Assembly: GCA_008508345.1 (NCBI GenBank)
Contig: QNGE01000146.1
Coordinates: 205,058-269,057, forward strand
DNA: 64,000 nucleotides
DNA from: Paragonimus westermani
Taxonomy: Eukaryota > Platyhelminthes > Trematoda > Plagiorchiida > Troglotrematidae
Direction of reading: 5' to 3'
The notes beneath the pieces were generated by a model, which ran no database searches, had not been told where the DNA came from, and worked only from the letters and a program-made list of their open reading frames with translations. The position numbers and the translations under genes are program-made. Positions 50,743 through 62,715 of this stretch are shown in pieces. Position 1 is the stretch's first letter, and each line of letters begins with the position of its first letter.

Positions 50743-51077
50743 CATGAACGTCCGTGTAGATGTGGAGCATGGTACAGTGGCAAAACTGGACGCCAGTTGG
50801 GGACCAGGGTTTTGGAACATATCGCAAGGTGGGTGAAAGAACCGATCTCACAAACGTGTTTTGTTACGGTCAAGTATAAGAACAAGGGGCCTACACTGGT
50901 CAGTGCACATCCCACTCTAATAACAACACTTAAGATCTTACAAGAATATTTCGTGGCTTGTTCTGAACGTCATACAGCCAAACAATAAGCTTTGCTGAAG
51001 TTTTTGCCACCCGAAAGTTTGAACTTTTGTTATGGGTTCAAAAACGATTGTTTATTGGGTTCGCGGTAAAATTTTAG
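50743..51077 (+). pseudogene. PLE-2 GIY-YIG endonuclease remnant
   Basis: An almost unbroken endonuclease domain of 112 codons with one frameshift near 50.985 kb. It opens with HERPCRCGAWYSGKTGRQL; the CxCG pair and the tyrosine of YIG are kept, but YIGR/KT appears as YSGKT. LGTRVLEHIARWVKE follows (the family TRVxEHIPxW helix). The final helix FAEVFATRKFELLLWVQKR matches FAEAxAIRxxxPxLCVQK. This is the best preserved endonuclease of the three PLEs, although its RT half is badly damaged. Confidence 0.85.
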
Positions 51078-54077
51078 TAATAAACATTGTGGACTCCAAC
51101 AGTCGGTTTTCTTCTATATTTCATGTGGTATCTGATGCTGATTTGTAAACGTCCTGTTGTATATGGGTGTTGAGAGGTGGCGTGATATGTGTGGACGCAA
51201 ACTGTGCACTATCATTCGAACGTCTTCTTTATTAGACTACGCAACGAGAGAAGAATGCGTGAAATATTTCCTGGGTAAAACGTTCCGATTGTAGGTGGTA
51301 AGCCTGTGTTGAAGAGATTCTTCAGAACCCAGATTCTACATAACATATAGAGGCATAATATGCTGTCTGTGAACCCAACTCCTTAAGTTAGGGATCGGTA
51401 GAAACCAGGTTTTGATGTTGTATGTGCGCATTGTCACTTTAAAACCTGTTTTGCTTCATACGTTCAGTTTGTCCGGGCCAATTTTCAGACTGGCCGTTAA
51501 ACCGCTTTCTAAATATCACAGCGATTCACATGGTTGAATCCCTGGATGTGATGCCATAATGTATGTCGAACATGATCGATCATGCCTATTAAAGAGCCGG
51601 GCGGAATGTCACGTTGGCCCACCCACACACTGAATCACATAGGAGTGTGAACGTTGCATGCACTGGACGCTCACATACCATGCCCTCGCCGCTGGTTGGC
51701 GGTTTAAGATCGTCGCGCCTGACAGTGGGTCAATCAACCAACCACGTGCTCGCAAACCCCAGTGGGCAGGCTGTCCATTGACCACTTAACTACTGACAGA
51801 TCAACGCATACCGGATCAGTCAGCCATCGTAGAGGATTGCTGGCTGGTTTCTATTTAGTTCAATCTCAGTTTACTCGCAGAAATATTTCGTGGGACTTTC
51901 TGTCTATAAACCCGGTAAGTCAGTGGTTGAACAGCCTTAAAAACGGGTTAAGGAACAAAAGGTGTCCGGTGTGTTTAGTGTTGGCACAAAAGTGATTTGT
52001 CATTTCTCCTTTGCTTGTTTTGTTATCAGAACCCCCAACTTCTGTAAGGTTTATTAATGAAATTACAAGACTATACTCAACGATTCATTTGTTCGCAAAC
52101 AACCTTCAGCACAAACCGTAAAGACAGAACAAGTGAGAGAAGTTAAACATAATGGTCTGCCTCTAATCAAACATTTTACAGTGAGGGTTCTCCATTTATT
52201 TATGTTCTTCAAACAATTATTGGCTGTTCACTAAAGTTTGTCGTCCGGGTGTAGTGAATGCACTGAACCGAAGCAAGAGACGCATCACTCCCTCGATGTC
52301 CATCATTAAGTTACACTTACCGATGAACTGTCTGCAAGATTGTACACTGCTCAGTGTGGTCGACAAAGTTTCCACAGAAAATTTATGTTAATTGCAAATT
52401 GAGGAATATCCACTTGGTCCGTGATTATTGACCCCGTTGCCGCGTCATATAGAGGAAATCGGCCTACCACCTGAAAGCTACATTACGATTCGCACCACTA
52501 ATCTCTCCCAGTCTCAGATACGTGATAATCGTAGTACAGTCACTGATTTACGTGTGTCCGTAATTTTCTACCCTTTGTATACTTAAAACACTGTATTTCA
52601 TGTCATTGAATAACCACCACATAAGCTATTGCCAGGATACTTAAGGGTAAGAGTGTACTATCTGTTACTGGATCACGAAACTAAATGAATATATGCATAT
52701 ATATAGAAGCATTTAAAAGAGACATACGCTGAGTAGTGAACGGTTTATTGTGACGTTCCAAATTCTTATCAGTACCCCCTATCAAAAAATACATATACAT
52801 ACGCTTGAAGCATTTCGTGTTTATTTGGTGTGAATCGTTGGTACTTATCATTCGTTGTTTTCTAACTGTGTTGCTGAAAATCTTATTGACACAGGGATAT
52901 ACATATATCAGTTTGTGTTTATATACACATACGTGTATGTGTGAACCAGCCATGGTATATTGACACCTACAACTCCGCCACTACCTCTTCATACGTACAA
53001 GATATACGTCATTGATGGCTGTGGCAGGTAAAATCACTTACGGAGGACGTGAATAAAGCATGCATATAGCTCATCTAGTGTTCAGATATAGAAAAAAGGA
53101 TTCACAAGAAATCGGTTTGATTAACTAAGTTACGTAAACTTTGAGTAGACTCAGCAGGAGCTCAGCTTAAAATTTACCCGTCGCCGATTTGTTTGCGGTA
53201 GCAACTAAACTGTTGGTTGGCACAAACCTCAGAAAAGTGAGGTTGGGCTGGTTTGCAATCGGGAAAGGTGGGCAGTTTGTGGACGTCTTGTAACTCCAAC
53301 AAACTCAGAGCCATGCTCCACGTTAATCACTCAAAGCGAGCATGTATACCAAAGTGGATCATTACTGGATACCTGCTTCAGGAGAGGCATAGTTCTAAGA
53401 ATGGTGGTGTAGATTTACTTGGGAAGTCACTAGAATCCTATTGGTTGTTTACGGTGCACACGTTAGCTCGTTTCAGAGTTGAACGATACCACAAGAACAG
53501 ATGATACTGTCGGACTGATAGCGATCGTAGTAATGTGAAAAACCTATGCTAGAAAAGAATGTGAAGAGGGTAGATATAATTTTTATTGGGCAATCGCGCA
53601 AAAACAAGCCCACATGAGCAGACATGGAATGTCATCCATAAGTTAAATGTTACTGACCTAGTCACACTGTGAGGAAACCTTACATATTTCATATCCACAT
53701 TAGAGAGTTTACGACTTTTGCAAAAGAACATGAAATAACAGCACATTAACACCGAGAACTGTTATGGTTATATTGTATGCAATACACAATACACACACTG
53801 ACCAGTTCATTATATTAGCGTTGTATATACATATGTATTATAATTCAATATATTTATATCGATTGTGGACGCGACTTTACTTCGCTTCATCAAGCGGTTT
53901 TACTTCAACCATGCGGAAGACAACGGTAGTTCGTACAATGTCCTTTTTGACCGGAATTTTACACCTGTTGTTTTCAACTGCAGTTCCACTTTGGTCACGT
54001 GACAAACCTCTGGTTATAGAAATTCATATATTTGAGAAGTGCATGCAGTCACTTAGGTAACCGCTGGGAGGGCGAGT

Positions 54078-54089
54078 ACACACACACAC
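54078..54089. repeat. (AC)6 microsatellite
   Basis: Six uninterrupted AC units. Short and of no evident function; listed because simple repeats are otherwise scarce in the window. Confidence 0.9.
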
Positions 54090-56662
54090 TAACAGGCGCA
54101 GCCCAGAGTTTATAATACCTTAGGTAGTCTCAGGGCCATTTAGTGGGCACACATACGCACAAAAAGAATGACCGATTAAGGGTGAATTTTCGTATGATTC
54201 TGATTAACACTACGATGAAGGAATTCATTTCCTGCGTAAATTACTTCACCTCAATTAGACCTGGCAAGTTTCCAGACAGAATTTGAAGACCTTCACTTAA
54301 TAAGTGAGTTATTTTTAGTGTTGATTAATCTGTAACCGTAAGAGCATTTACAGTGTGCAAACAAGATTTTGGGTTAGCTTTACGTATCCTGCCAGTTTGG
54401 AGGGGGATATTTTCATCAGACTCTGACAAGTGAATTTTTGCATGACTGTCTTTGAAAGTAAAGCCTACCGGTCGTACAACCACACTGTTAAGAAATGTTT
54501 ATAAAGACAGCAATCTGAACACCTCCGCGCTCAGTGCAATACTTGGCGATTTAACTAGTGTGTTGTAAAGCGTTTCGCGAATATTAACCCAATGATCAAA
54601 CTGGGCAAACTTAAATACGAATTTCCGGATACAATATGGAAGACAGTTTGAATTTAAGACAAAAACGGTGGAATGGATAATACTGCCCTTCTTTTTGTCG
54701 AAGAGGTTTTTTCTTTTTGTCTAAGACATAAGAATTCCCACTAAATGGGGTTAACGAGAAGTCTAAACGTATTAGGAATGCTTAGTAAAGGTGAACCCTA
54801 ATTATACTTTGCTGAAGACCGAATTTCGTTCCCTATGTAGATCATGCTGGGTACCGTGCTGTTTTCCTTCGAAATTCATAAAAAGAGGAACAGCCTAAAG
54901 AAACATTTAAATTACCTGTTTATTAATTGAAACTAAAACATTTAAGACTAGACAAACATGTTTTAACTGGCAACCGAGAACAACAGCGGGTTATAAACAT
55001 TGTGCACATGACTATATTCACGCTGAATATTCAGGGACAACTGCCTTCGGTCTATTCACACGCTCACTTTTGTTCATGCAAGCATCTTTGAAAATCGGGA
55101 ATTGGAGATGGACTGTCGTGAACGCTTATAAGCGTTACAAGTTTAAGATGTTTTACTGGGATTTTTCATATAAAGTTTACAGATTTTCTTGAGTAGTGAA
55201 AAATCCTTCTTTTGATGCAGTTGGTCAGTCAAGTAAAATTCATGAATCAAGCTACAGGAAGTTTTGGTTGCATCCGTCGAAGTTTCGTACACTCGTCTAC
55301 TTTTGAAACTTAGTTGATGAGGACCGGAGAAAGCACTGAGCTAGTTGTGAGGGAATGGGAATTTAATTTTTCGGGCGTCTAATAATCAGTGAAACTAAAA
55401 CCACTGGCCAAGCAGATACTATCTTTGTGGTTGGACCAAGAATCTGTGGCCGTAATTTGTTCTCCTGTTTGAGGTTACCGCACTCGGACCGTGGAGAAAA
55501 CGTACATATTCTTTGTTGCGAGATGGAAGTCTTGTTTTGTATCTTTCAAAAGTCCAAGGGTTCAGTGGCCATTTTCTCCCAAAGAGAATAAAATGTACAG
55601 TTTTTTCCAATGGTTACTGCGGTACCCAATGTCGCAACATTGGTTAACCAGCATTTACAGACCAATGCTGAAAATTTTTATTGTGCATTTGTGTGTGGTT
55701 CATGTCGCAGTTCATACTGTCAAGTAATTTCTGGCCAACGGTTTACGGTCGTTGGCTAGACGGGTTCATCATTGAGATTAGACGCAGGTTGAAGCTCCTT
55801 TTTACCAACCCTTCCCCGGTTGTTAGAATTCCTGTGGGTAAGCTTGTTTGGAACTTTGCACACTATCGTTACTGGTATTGTTTACTGTTTACTCCACGAG
55901 GCCAAAGTACTTCTGTTCTTGTAAATAGTTCTGCTATCGTTTTGGGCAATCTGAATCCTGCCCGTGCGTTCTTCGTTTTCGAACGTGATCACAACTTGTC
56001 AGACTGACTCCATGATTGGTGAGCGAAATCACTTATACTGTGTTCTCAAGACTACGACTGCACTCCCGGAATTTCAGTTGGTCAAACGGTTTATTGGGCA
56101 GTGCGAACTACTATTCTCTTATGTACTCATGAAAAACATTTAGTGTGTGCACCTAGTGAATTTAAGATCATTTTAAATATTCTTTTGTAGGTCCATCAAA
56201 TAGGATGTTTATTTTGATGCGCATGTGTGCATGCGTAATCTACAAGTGGTATCCACGTCTACATGAATAATAATTTGAGGTTATCAGCGCTTACCTATTG
56301 TGTTACTTCTTGAGGAAGTACATTTAGAAAGTTTCTACTGGATCGAAGGTCTACAGCTCCAGCAGACCGTTTGCATACCCAGCAAAAACTGTAATCTTGG
56401 ACAACACCATGCCATTTTATCAAACAAGTAGCATACAGTGTGCATTCTAGTCGCGACAAACGATTGCAACATTCACACCCGACGGAGATTGGCAACTGAT
56501 GCTTTGGGGAGAATACGCAAGATAAAAATTAAGTAACCGTATGTAGCTCACGATACAAAACGATACGTCAATGTGTGCCTCAGGGTAAGATTTGTTTATT
56601 TGATCCAGGTAGGAGAAACACTTGTGCCGTCTTAAATGAAAACAGCACTAGTGGCAGAACGG

Positions 56663-56663
56663 N
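56663..56663. other. Single ambiguous base (N)
   Basis: The only non-ACGT character in the window, between GCAGAACGG and CCCGACT. It marks an unresolved base call in the assembly. Confidence 0.98.
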
Positions 56664-57339
56664 CCCGACTACTCATCAGTAATCTAAGGAAAAATTTGTC
56701 CCAGTAAATCAGCGGACACCGAATAAAACTTTACTAGCCCTATTCATACAAGCTACATTTAGAGCTAACTGTGATACGAAATCAAAACTAGGCGTCAGCA
56801 AATTTCTTTTGGACATATACATAGTTTTCAGGCGTAAAATCAACCTACCCAGTCCATAAAAAATGAAACAGATGTCTAATATACTGTTTTTGAAAAACGG
56901 ACCTTGATGGATTGTTAGGGTTTGCTTTGAAAGCGTGCTACATGTTACTCGGAAAGTCTATAATAGTATTCCGTTTTTTTACAAAAACCACTCTTTGAGA
57001 ATCATCCAGCTTCGTTTTGGAGATCAAACTCCGTGATGTACTATTCGAACCATATGACTGGCACACAGACCTAGTTCCAGAAGCTGATTTACACTCCTCG
57101 GAACGCGAAGTATAGGTTATTCAGATAGTACAGTATAGTGCAGAACAGTAATAACAATAATAATCAGTTCTACTGATTGTTGACATTATGGCAGTTATAT
57201 CACAATTTGCATATATTTTTACTCGCTGTCAGCCGTGTTTATGTGATGAATGTCATTGAACATATACTTCCACGTCAATCATTGAGGTTCAGGTTGTATA
57301 CTTTTTGATACGGTGCTTAATTCTAATACAAGAGTTTGA

Positions 57340-57480
57340 TTGTCGTTCATTCGCTGTGTTCTGCTCAATTCGGATATACCGGCTACTGATCTCGCGTTGA
57401 GTTCTCTCTATTCACGAAACATTACAGTTTTGTTTGTTTATTTCAACCCTATAGAAACCTTGTGGAATTCTGACGTCATC
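57340..57480 (+). mobile_element. Possible Tc1/mariner transposase scrap
   Basis: Within an open frame starting at 57340 the segment at about 57390-57465 reads DLALSSLYSRNITVL followed by FVYFNPIETLW. Tc1-type transposases carry NIxVLxWPxxSPDLNPIExLW, where the D is catalytic. Here NITVL and FNPIETLW agree, but the WPxxSPD portion between them is missing, so the catalytic residue is lost. Upstream, SDIPATDLA weakly recalls the DNAPxHTA phrase. Downstream nothing matches. It could be a very decayed Tc1 copy with a small deletion, or coincidence; the agreement is about a dozen residues. Confidence 0.35.
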
Positions 57481-58459
57481 CCGTTATGCCTGCACCTAAC
57501 TCCAAATCCAGTAAGTGGTTTACATTATTGCCTCATTCCTTCGTGAGTTACCGAAACTTGCACGTTGTTTTCCTTCAGAAGCTGCTTATCTTGGTCTCGT
57601 TCATTCTCCTAACCCAGGGGTGCTGGACTGAAATCCACCTGCGTCTAGTTTGTAATCTCTGAACTTGTAAATTATGCTGGGCTAGCTTAACGGCATGAAA
57701 CTGCAAACTGAACTTCCCAGGAATCATTCATAAAAAATATGTTTGGAATCTTATATAAACATACACGGTATACCTAAGCCCAGGTGTTTAACAGTGCGCT
57801 TCTCTCATTTCATATAACTCATTTAAACCATGTGGGTTAGAAGTAGCCACAAACGTCTATATGCACTAAAATCCATATTGTTCTCCCGAAAGACTTGCGG
57901 AAAGTGACGTGTTCGAAGTGAAACAGAGGGGATAAGTGGACAATATGTGTATGTTGTATTGCCTTATCGTATCAAGAACAGTGTAGGCATATCACACTAT
58001 AAAACAACCAAACTTTTGCTTGACGAGGTGAAAGGCAAAACAAGAATCTTGAATGATCTCATTGAGCAGACTATCTGAAACGTCAACCTACCGCCCAGCA
58101 GGTGTACACTGATTCCACTGGGATCTAACCGCTGATGACGTTGTTACAAGAGAGGTAGGTAATGTCCGGAAATGGTTTCTTTCAGAAGTTGAGTAAATAC
58201 TGCATGCACACTCATTGCATCATCTTCAACAAGTAACGTCTACTGCTAGTTCCTCACCGACACGTTTTGCAATAGATGACAGGGCTTGTGGATGCTACTG
58301 TCTGTAAAATTGAGGTCACCACCAGTGTCTCACTAAAACAATAAATATTCACCCGTTCTGAGCAACGCGTTGATAGACATGGCTTGCTCCGTTATATTTG
58401 GTTGAACCCTATGCGTGGAACGGATATCTCTGGACAGGTAAGAGGTTCGTATTCCAACA
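57481..58459. other. Spacer without a supported gene
   Basis: About 1 kb with no open frame of note. A TADDVV string near 58.13 kb has no RT context. If LINE-W kept its 3' end, its tail would lie here on the minus strand, but it cannot be recognised. Confidence 0.35.
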
Positions 58460-58705
58460 CTAGATTGCACGAAAAGTATTTAGTTCGAAGAACGATCGAT
58501 TCTTGGAAAAGTTTGTTCCGATATACCTTCTATGAATGATAATAATAGCCGGCTGGTTGTCGCCAGTTGTACAGCAGGCAATACTATGTCTTATTCGCAT
58601 GTGCTCTAAACGAGAGCCCAGCCACGGTAACCCAAGGGAGCACAGTGCCTGAATCTTCTCCAGTTTCTTACTGTCTTTGCTGCCTTTCAATCTGCACTCT
58701 GTCAA
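58460..58705 (-). pseudogene. LINE-W RT C-terminal ORF fragment
   Basis: An 81-codon minus-strand frame. It starts MTECRLKGSKD and stops with TAG after ELNTFRAI. LEKIQ lies at about 58649-58664. Taken alone it could be mistaken for a cellular exon because of its coding-like codons and a possible acceptor just upstream (tacttgacag). The ordered agreement with the CR1 C-terminus favours a retroelement relic. The RR pair and RGD of the usual RRxRGDLI are changed to CC and TGD. Confidence 0.48.
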
Positions 58706-59000
58706 GTATCATCGAGTTGATCGACTGATTAATTGTTTTTCACTATTCAGTCTATGCTTAACTTGTCTATGACATTGTAACAAAGTAGACGGTTTTATGC
58801 ATGGGGTTTATTAACCAGACTTGTTAGATTTGCATGGGCCACTTCTGCACTCATTCTAAAAAACATAGTCAAACTGGAAGACTCATTATTATCGACCACT
58901 CTGAGGAAAGCTTGGTTTAAACACGCTCCGTGGTAAGCGATTTGCACTATCATGACAATGTCAGTGACCCTTACATACAACATTCGTTCGTATGGTTTTC
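58460..59000 (-). mobile_element. LINE-W: C-terminal fragment of a CR1-like LINE
   Basis: On the minus strand the frame ending at 58460 contains KDSKKLEKIQALCSLGLPWL, RLEHMRIRHSI, TTGDN and TNFSKNRSFFELNT. These follow the order of the CR1 RT C-terminus: KDIxxLExIQRRATxxVPGL, YExRLxxLxLxSL, RRxRGDLI and FFELN. Farther upstream on the same strand (58.80-58.84 kb) ANLTSLVNKPH recalls LYTSLVRPHLEY, which normally precedes LExIQ. Codon use in the first part is distinctly coding-like. The catalytic part of RT was not found above 59.0 kb, so the copy is truncated or too eroded. Moderate confidence, as each motif alone is imperfect. Confidence 0.5.
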
Positions 59001-60479
59001 AGCAGCTGGAAACAAGCATTCTAAATTATGAAGTTTTGAATGTTAATTTCGACTTAGACAGCAGATAATATTTGTACTAGTTGAGCATCACTCACAGCTG
59101 ATTGCAACTGTGGGATTCCCTTAGCTTTTTCATCCAGCCCTTCCAGAGAAAAGCACTAAGATTGAGTTAGTTCAATAGCGCATTGGTCAACACAGTTGTC
59201 TGACGAAGGCGTGGCCGGTGTTTAATTGCTGACCGTGCCAAGGATGTGCAATACTGATCACCTCTAGCAATAGCGAAACTGGCATGCAGTGGTATGTTTT
59301 GAAATACACCAACTGAAATGTCTGCGGAAGTACGACAGCTACGGACAGTGATGATGGATGTAGGTCAAAGTCTCCTACTAATCACCAGTGATGGCTATTT
59401 TTCACGATTCATTGATGGTCAGCGACCTACTTTTATTGCGTCGATCATAAGAAGCTTCCCCATATGGCCCATCAACGCTTTTCCTATAAAAACTCATTAA
59501 TATCTGAGTGCTTACATTTTTATATTTGTGTCTACATGCAATAATTTGTGAATCTAGTTACTCATTGCCTTACCAATGGTGAAGACTTGCAAACATTGAG
59601 ACAGACCTTGCCACACGTTGATCTGGAAACTGGGCTGAAGAACCGCAGTGAGTATGGTTGTACACAAGTCCGAACAGGCATTGTAAAGTTGTTTCAATGT
59701 AAACACAACTATTTTTGTGAGCTTACATGCATTCCATATCAGTTTATTAAATTGGGTTCGCATTGCATGCTAGCGCAATGTGTTGACACATTGGCTCGGT
59801 AAAGTCAGTCGCATGTTCCCGGTGCTGCATGTGAACTAAATTGTATTAACAATGTTCCTCTTGCATCACTGTTCTCTTCTTCCTCTATTGATAAAGCCTT
59901 CACTTCGTTCAACGTAGCGTATTTTCCTTTAAAAGGCTAGGGAGATAATTTTGTTCTCTCTAGTTGGTTGCAATACGTAATAGCGAAATGTACACACATT
60001 CGGTTCTTCGTATGATCTGTGGACATTCTTTTTTACTGTGAGTTCCTTCAGCATATCAGCATGAAGATATCTAATGAAGTAATGACCAACCCAGTTTTAC
60101 TTTGGGCCAATATCCTTCTTTCACAATAGTCTTTCGCCTCTTAGTTGCAGTAGTCAATACGAAGTGACAGATAAACTGAGCATGTGGCAATCAAACTGGC
60201 ATTTACAGTCGGGCCGGACTATCCACCTCTAAAGATTCCATTCTTGTTACTAGGATAATGTGTATCAAGTTGTCTTTAACGGAGTTTGGTTTTGATTGCA
60301 GATAAATGCGTTGTATGTTTATCATAGATGCACCTATTAAAAACAGTTTGTTCCAGATGAAGGGAAAAGTCAGATGAATGGGCAGTTGGAACAACTGATC
60401 AGTTGGGGACACAATAGTACTCAGTTTTGAAGTCAATCATAAACGGCAACCGTAGCTCGAGTGAACAGTCATCATCATT
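59001..60479. other. Stretch without a supported gene
   Basis: About 1.5 kb. Plus-strand frames at 59318-59500 and 59548-59802 are unassigned. Nothing else was seen. Confidence 0.4.
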
Positions 60480-60539
60480 GGTCTTATTTACACCGTGATG
60501 GTTCGATCTTGATGATTCGGGCATATTTCCTGTTACAAT

Positions 60540-60632
60540 GTATGAGATCTATCCGTGTATTGCTTGCAGTCAGACCGTATGTTCGGTAAGCAAGGCAACA
60601 TCATCGTTGATCTGCCGTTCTAAGAAAACCGA
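60540..60632 (-). mobile_element. Possible LINE RT palm scrap (minus strand)
   Basis: The minus-strand frame reads FLERQINDDVALLTEHTV, a stop, then LQAIH. This resembles the LEYADDIVLLxExxxxLQxLL segment around the catalytic box of RTE-like LINEs, with NDD in place of ADD. No upstream (V/I)RQGCPLSP or downstream YLGS motif was found. The evidence is a single block of about 20 residues. Confidence 0.28.
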
Positions 60633-62355
60633 AGGAAGCTAAGACAACGTGACGCTTTTCGACTTGTTCAAAAGCTGACAAGCAAAAGTCTTTGTTGAAG
60701 CTTTGAGAAGAAATCACTCAGAAAATACTATACGATATGTGATTAATCTGCAAATATCATTGTGATTTGGAAGATACACAGGGGTGATTTCGGAGTGTTG
60801 CTCATTACAAACTCTGAAATGCGAACATGTTGGAAATAGTTCAGATGATCATTTTAGGATGTCTTTGAAATAGAGAATTCTGAAGGCACCAGGTTTATCC
60901 ATATCGGAGAGGCAGGTCATCCTCATGCATTTCCCCAAAACAACAAGATGTATTTGGATTTTATTCTGTCGGTTGATAAACAAAAACAATCAGGCGGTAT
61001 ACACCCATTCTTCTGATAACAAGAATTGCACGAAAAAATAGAGATGGAATTCTAGAGACTGGAATCAAGCTGATATGATCAAACAACGCACATTGGATTT
61101 GACCCATTTGATCAACACACATTGGACGATGATTAATGCCGGGTAGTATGAAACTGAGTTGACCGTGTGCGCGAGTGAACTGCGATTAAACACTATCAAT
61201 TCAGTTGCCAGCATTGGCGATCATTCCTTGATAAGAATTAGTATTCTGATTTTATTGACTCAAAGTCAACAATTACTGGCCCAACAGTAAAAACTTCTGT
61301 TGCTGTTGACGTGTTGGTAACGACGGTTTACCTTGCTGTTGATGAATATCGATGTGGGCCTACCATGTGAACCCGGCTTCGAAGGTTTCCTCACTGCTCT
61401 GTTGGTGAGCCAGTTTTTGAAACATGGTCAACCTGGCTCACTCTTCTTGTGATTGTTGCAACCAAATCAACCTACTTGAAGTGTGAAAGCAGTCGAGCCG
61501 AAGAAGACAGTATGCGCGGCCGCCTGGTTGAATCAATTTGTGATTGCTGATGGACGCGAATGCACGGGGTGAATGATGTCCGACTTAGATTCACTTAAGC
61601 GACTGGAGACTCAAGCGACCTCAACTGACTCGATTAGTCTGTTAGACTAGGCTTGTTTATCAATTAAATCGCGCAAGTCGACTATCAACCTGGCTAATTC
61701 AAGAATGTGCAACGCCTGAGTAAGCTTTTCATGGAGATGGGAATCTGAGCTAAACACTTTGATTTCAATAACCCAGCAGTAAACCGTGTTCTCGTTTGGA
61801 CCGCCTTTTTAATGGTATATCCTCTTGACATCTAGGTTGCATTACACTATAAAGAGTTGTGTGAATGTTATTCTTCACTTGTAATTTAGGCCGAAGACCG
61901 AAAAAGTTGACCTCTTCAATATTTAGGACATACTTATTCTCGGTAGTTAAAAGAACATTTTTTGGTTACACATGGGTTAACTCACATCTGTAGATTTACA
62001 GCCATGTACATGTAAAATTCACTGAGCCATTTTGGGTGTCAAGTTTAACACAAGCGTTTTACATTCCGACGTAAATATTGCGCAGTTTGTTGTGTAGAAA
62101 GCTGCGGGTAAAACCCATCCTATCACACTTGTTGAGATATATGACATTCACGTCGTTAACTTCATCCAGACCAACATGACAACTTGTATGCATGTTGTGA
62201 CTAACCGTATGTTTCCAGTTCCCTTCGACTAGCAATCACATACATGAAACCGATGGGTCATCACCAGTGAAGGCTGTTAAGGTTAGGCGATAAACCTCAT
62301 ACTACAGTCAGCTCGAAGTGGGCACCAACAGGAAGAGTTGATGGGGAATGCTTAA
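60633..62355. other. Stretch without a supported gene
   Basis: About 1.7 kb. There is a 9-bp inverted repeat at 61405-61413 and 61433-61441 and a somewhat GC-richer patch at 61.48-61.68 kb that includes a NotI-type octamer. No open frame of note. Confidence 0.4.
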
Positions 62356-62455
62356 TTACATTTTATGCCGTCTGAGCTCAGTTAGAGTTAAACGTTGAGC
62401 TTCAATTCGGGCTTCCGTCCGTGACCGTTGAACAGACAATAACACAATACACATT
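62356..62455 (-). CDS. Candidate terminal exon or LINE C-terminal scrap
   Basis: On the minus strand an acceptor (cgttcagcctatgcag) is followed by 100 nt of open sequence to a stop. It encodes MCIVLLSVQRSRTEARIEAQ then RLTLTELRRHKM, with coding-like codons. The charged helix could be a cytoplasmic tail. Alternatively VQR...RLTLTELRR resembles the VQRRATK...RLxxLxLTxLxxRR segment of LINE RT C-termini with an internal deletion. I cannot decide between these. It lies about 260 nt from, and divergent to, the plus-strand frame at 62716. Confidence 0.26.
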
Positions 62456-62715
62456 CTGCATAGGCTGAACGTAGACGGTAAGTAGTAGTTGGAGTCGACG
62501 CGAATTCCCCCACATTTGTTTCTTCTGTGTGCAGATAACACTTTTCTTTCCAGAAACAATGGGTTGGCTTTATGAGAAAACAATCTAGAGTAGGTGTTTT
62601 ACTTTCCTGCACTCGACAGTATTATTCATGCCAGACGACTTAGAGGGATGAGTGAGGCAAATGTCCCAAGCCTACTTCTTTCTATTCTACGTTGAAATCT
62701 CTGCATGCTCCCTGA

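Larger units (their letters stand above)
49240..51077 (+). mobile_element. PLE-2: degenerate Penelope-like retroelement
   Basis: A PLE missing its N-terminal region. In order: FVNLDKLIMIEDKYSCSYDV and QSMLTNVL (49.26-49.35 kb, the family SFEFVxxLDxL...SFDVxSLFTNVPL block), LAVETLEIDSEQHLL, then GYADEVLLIAEDQLQVRRLM (49.57-49.63 kb, the RT catalytic box as YADE), NCLHPNKHFTAEFE, and ARRIFTKDTVPKRLLRKS (49.77-49.83 kb). The endonuclease begins at 50743 with HERPCRCGAWYSGKTGRQL, continues as RVLEHIARWVKEP, and ends with FAEVFATRKFELLLWVQKR before a TAG at 51075-51077. Glu in place of the second catalytic Asp, plus stops, mean it is inactive. The gap between RT tail and endonuclease is longer than in PLE-1. 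Confidence 0.86.
51078..57339. other. Long stretch without a supported gene
   Basis: About 6.3 kb. It contains a slightly GC-richer patch at 51.59-51.78 kb, a 14-bp palindrome at 51571-51584, TA/TG-rich sequence at 52.68-52.95 kb and 53.81-53.87 kb, a short CA run at 54078-54089, and one ambiguous base at 56663. A 108-codon plus-strand frame at 55681-56007 is unassigned. No retroelement motif was found after PLE-2. Confidence 0.45.

Noticed and set aside
56560..56620. CVPQGKICLF on the plus strand, like VPQGSVLGPLLF
   Set aside because: Agreement stops after four residues, and flanking RT motifs are missing.
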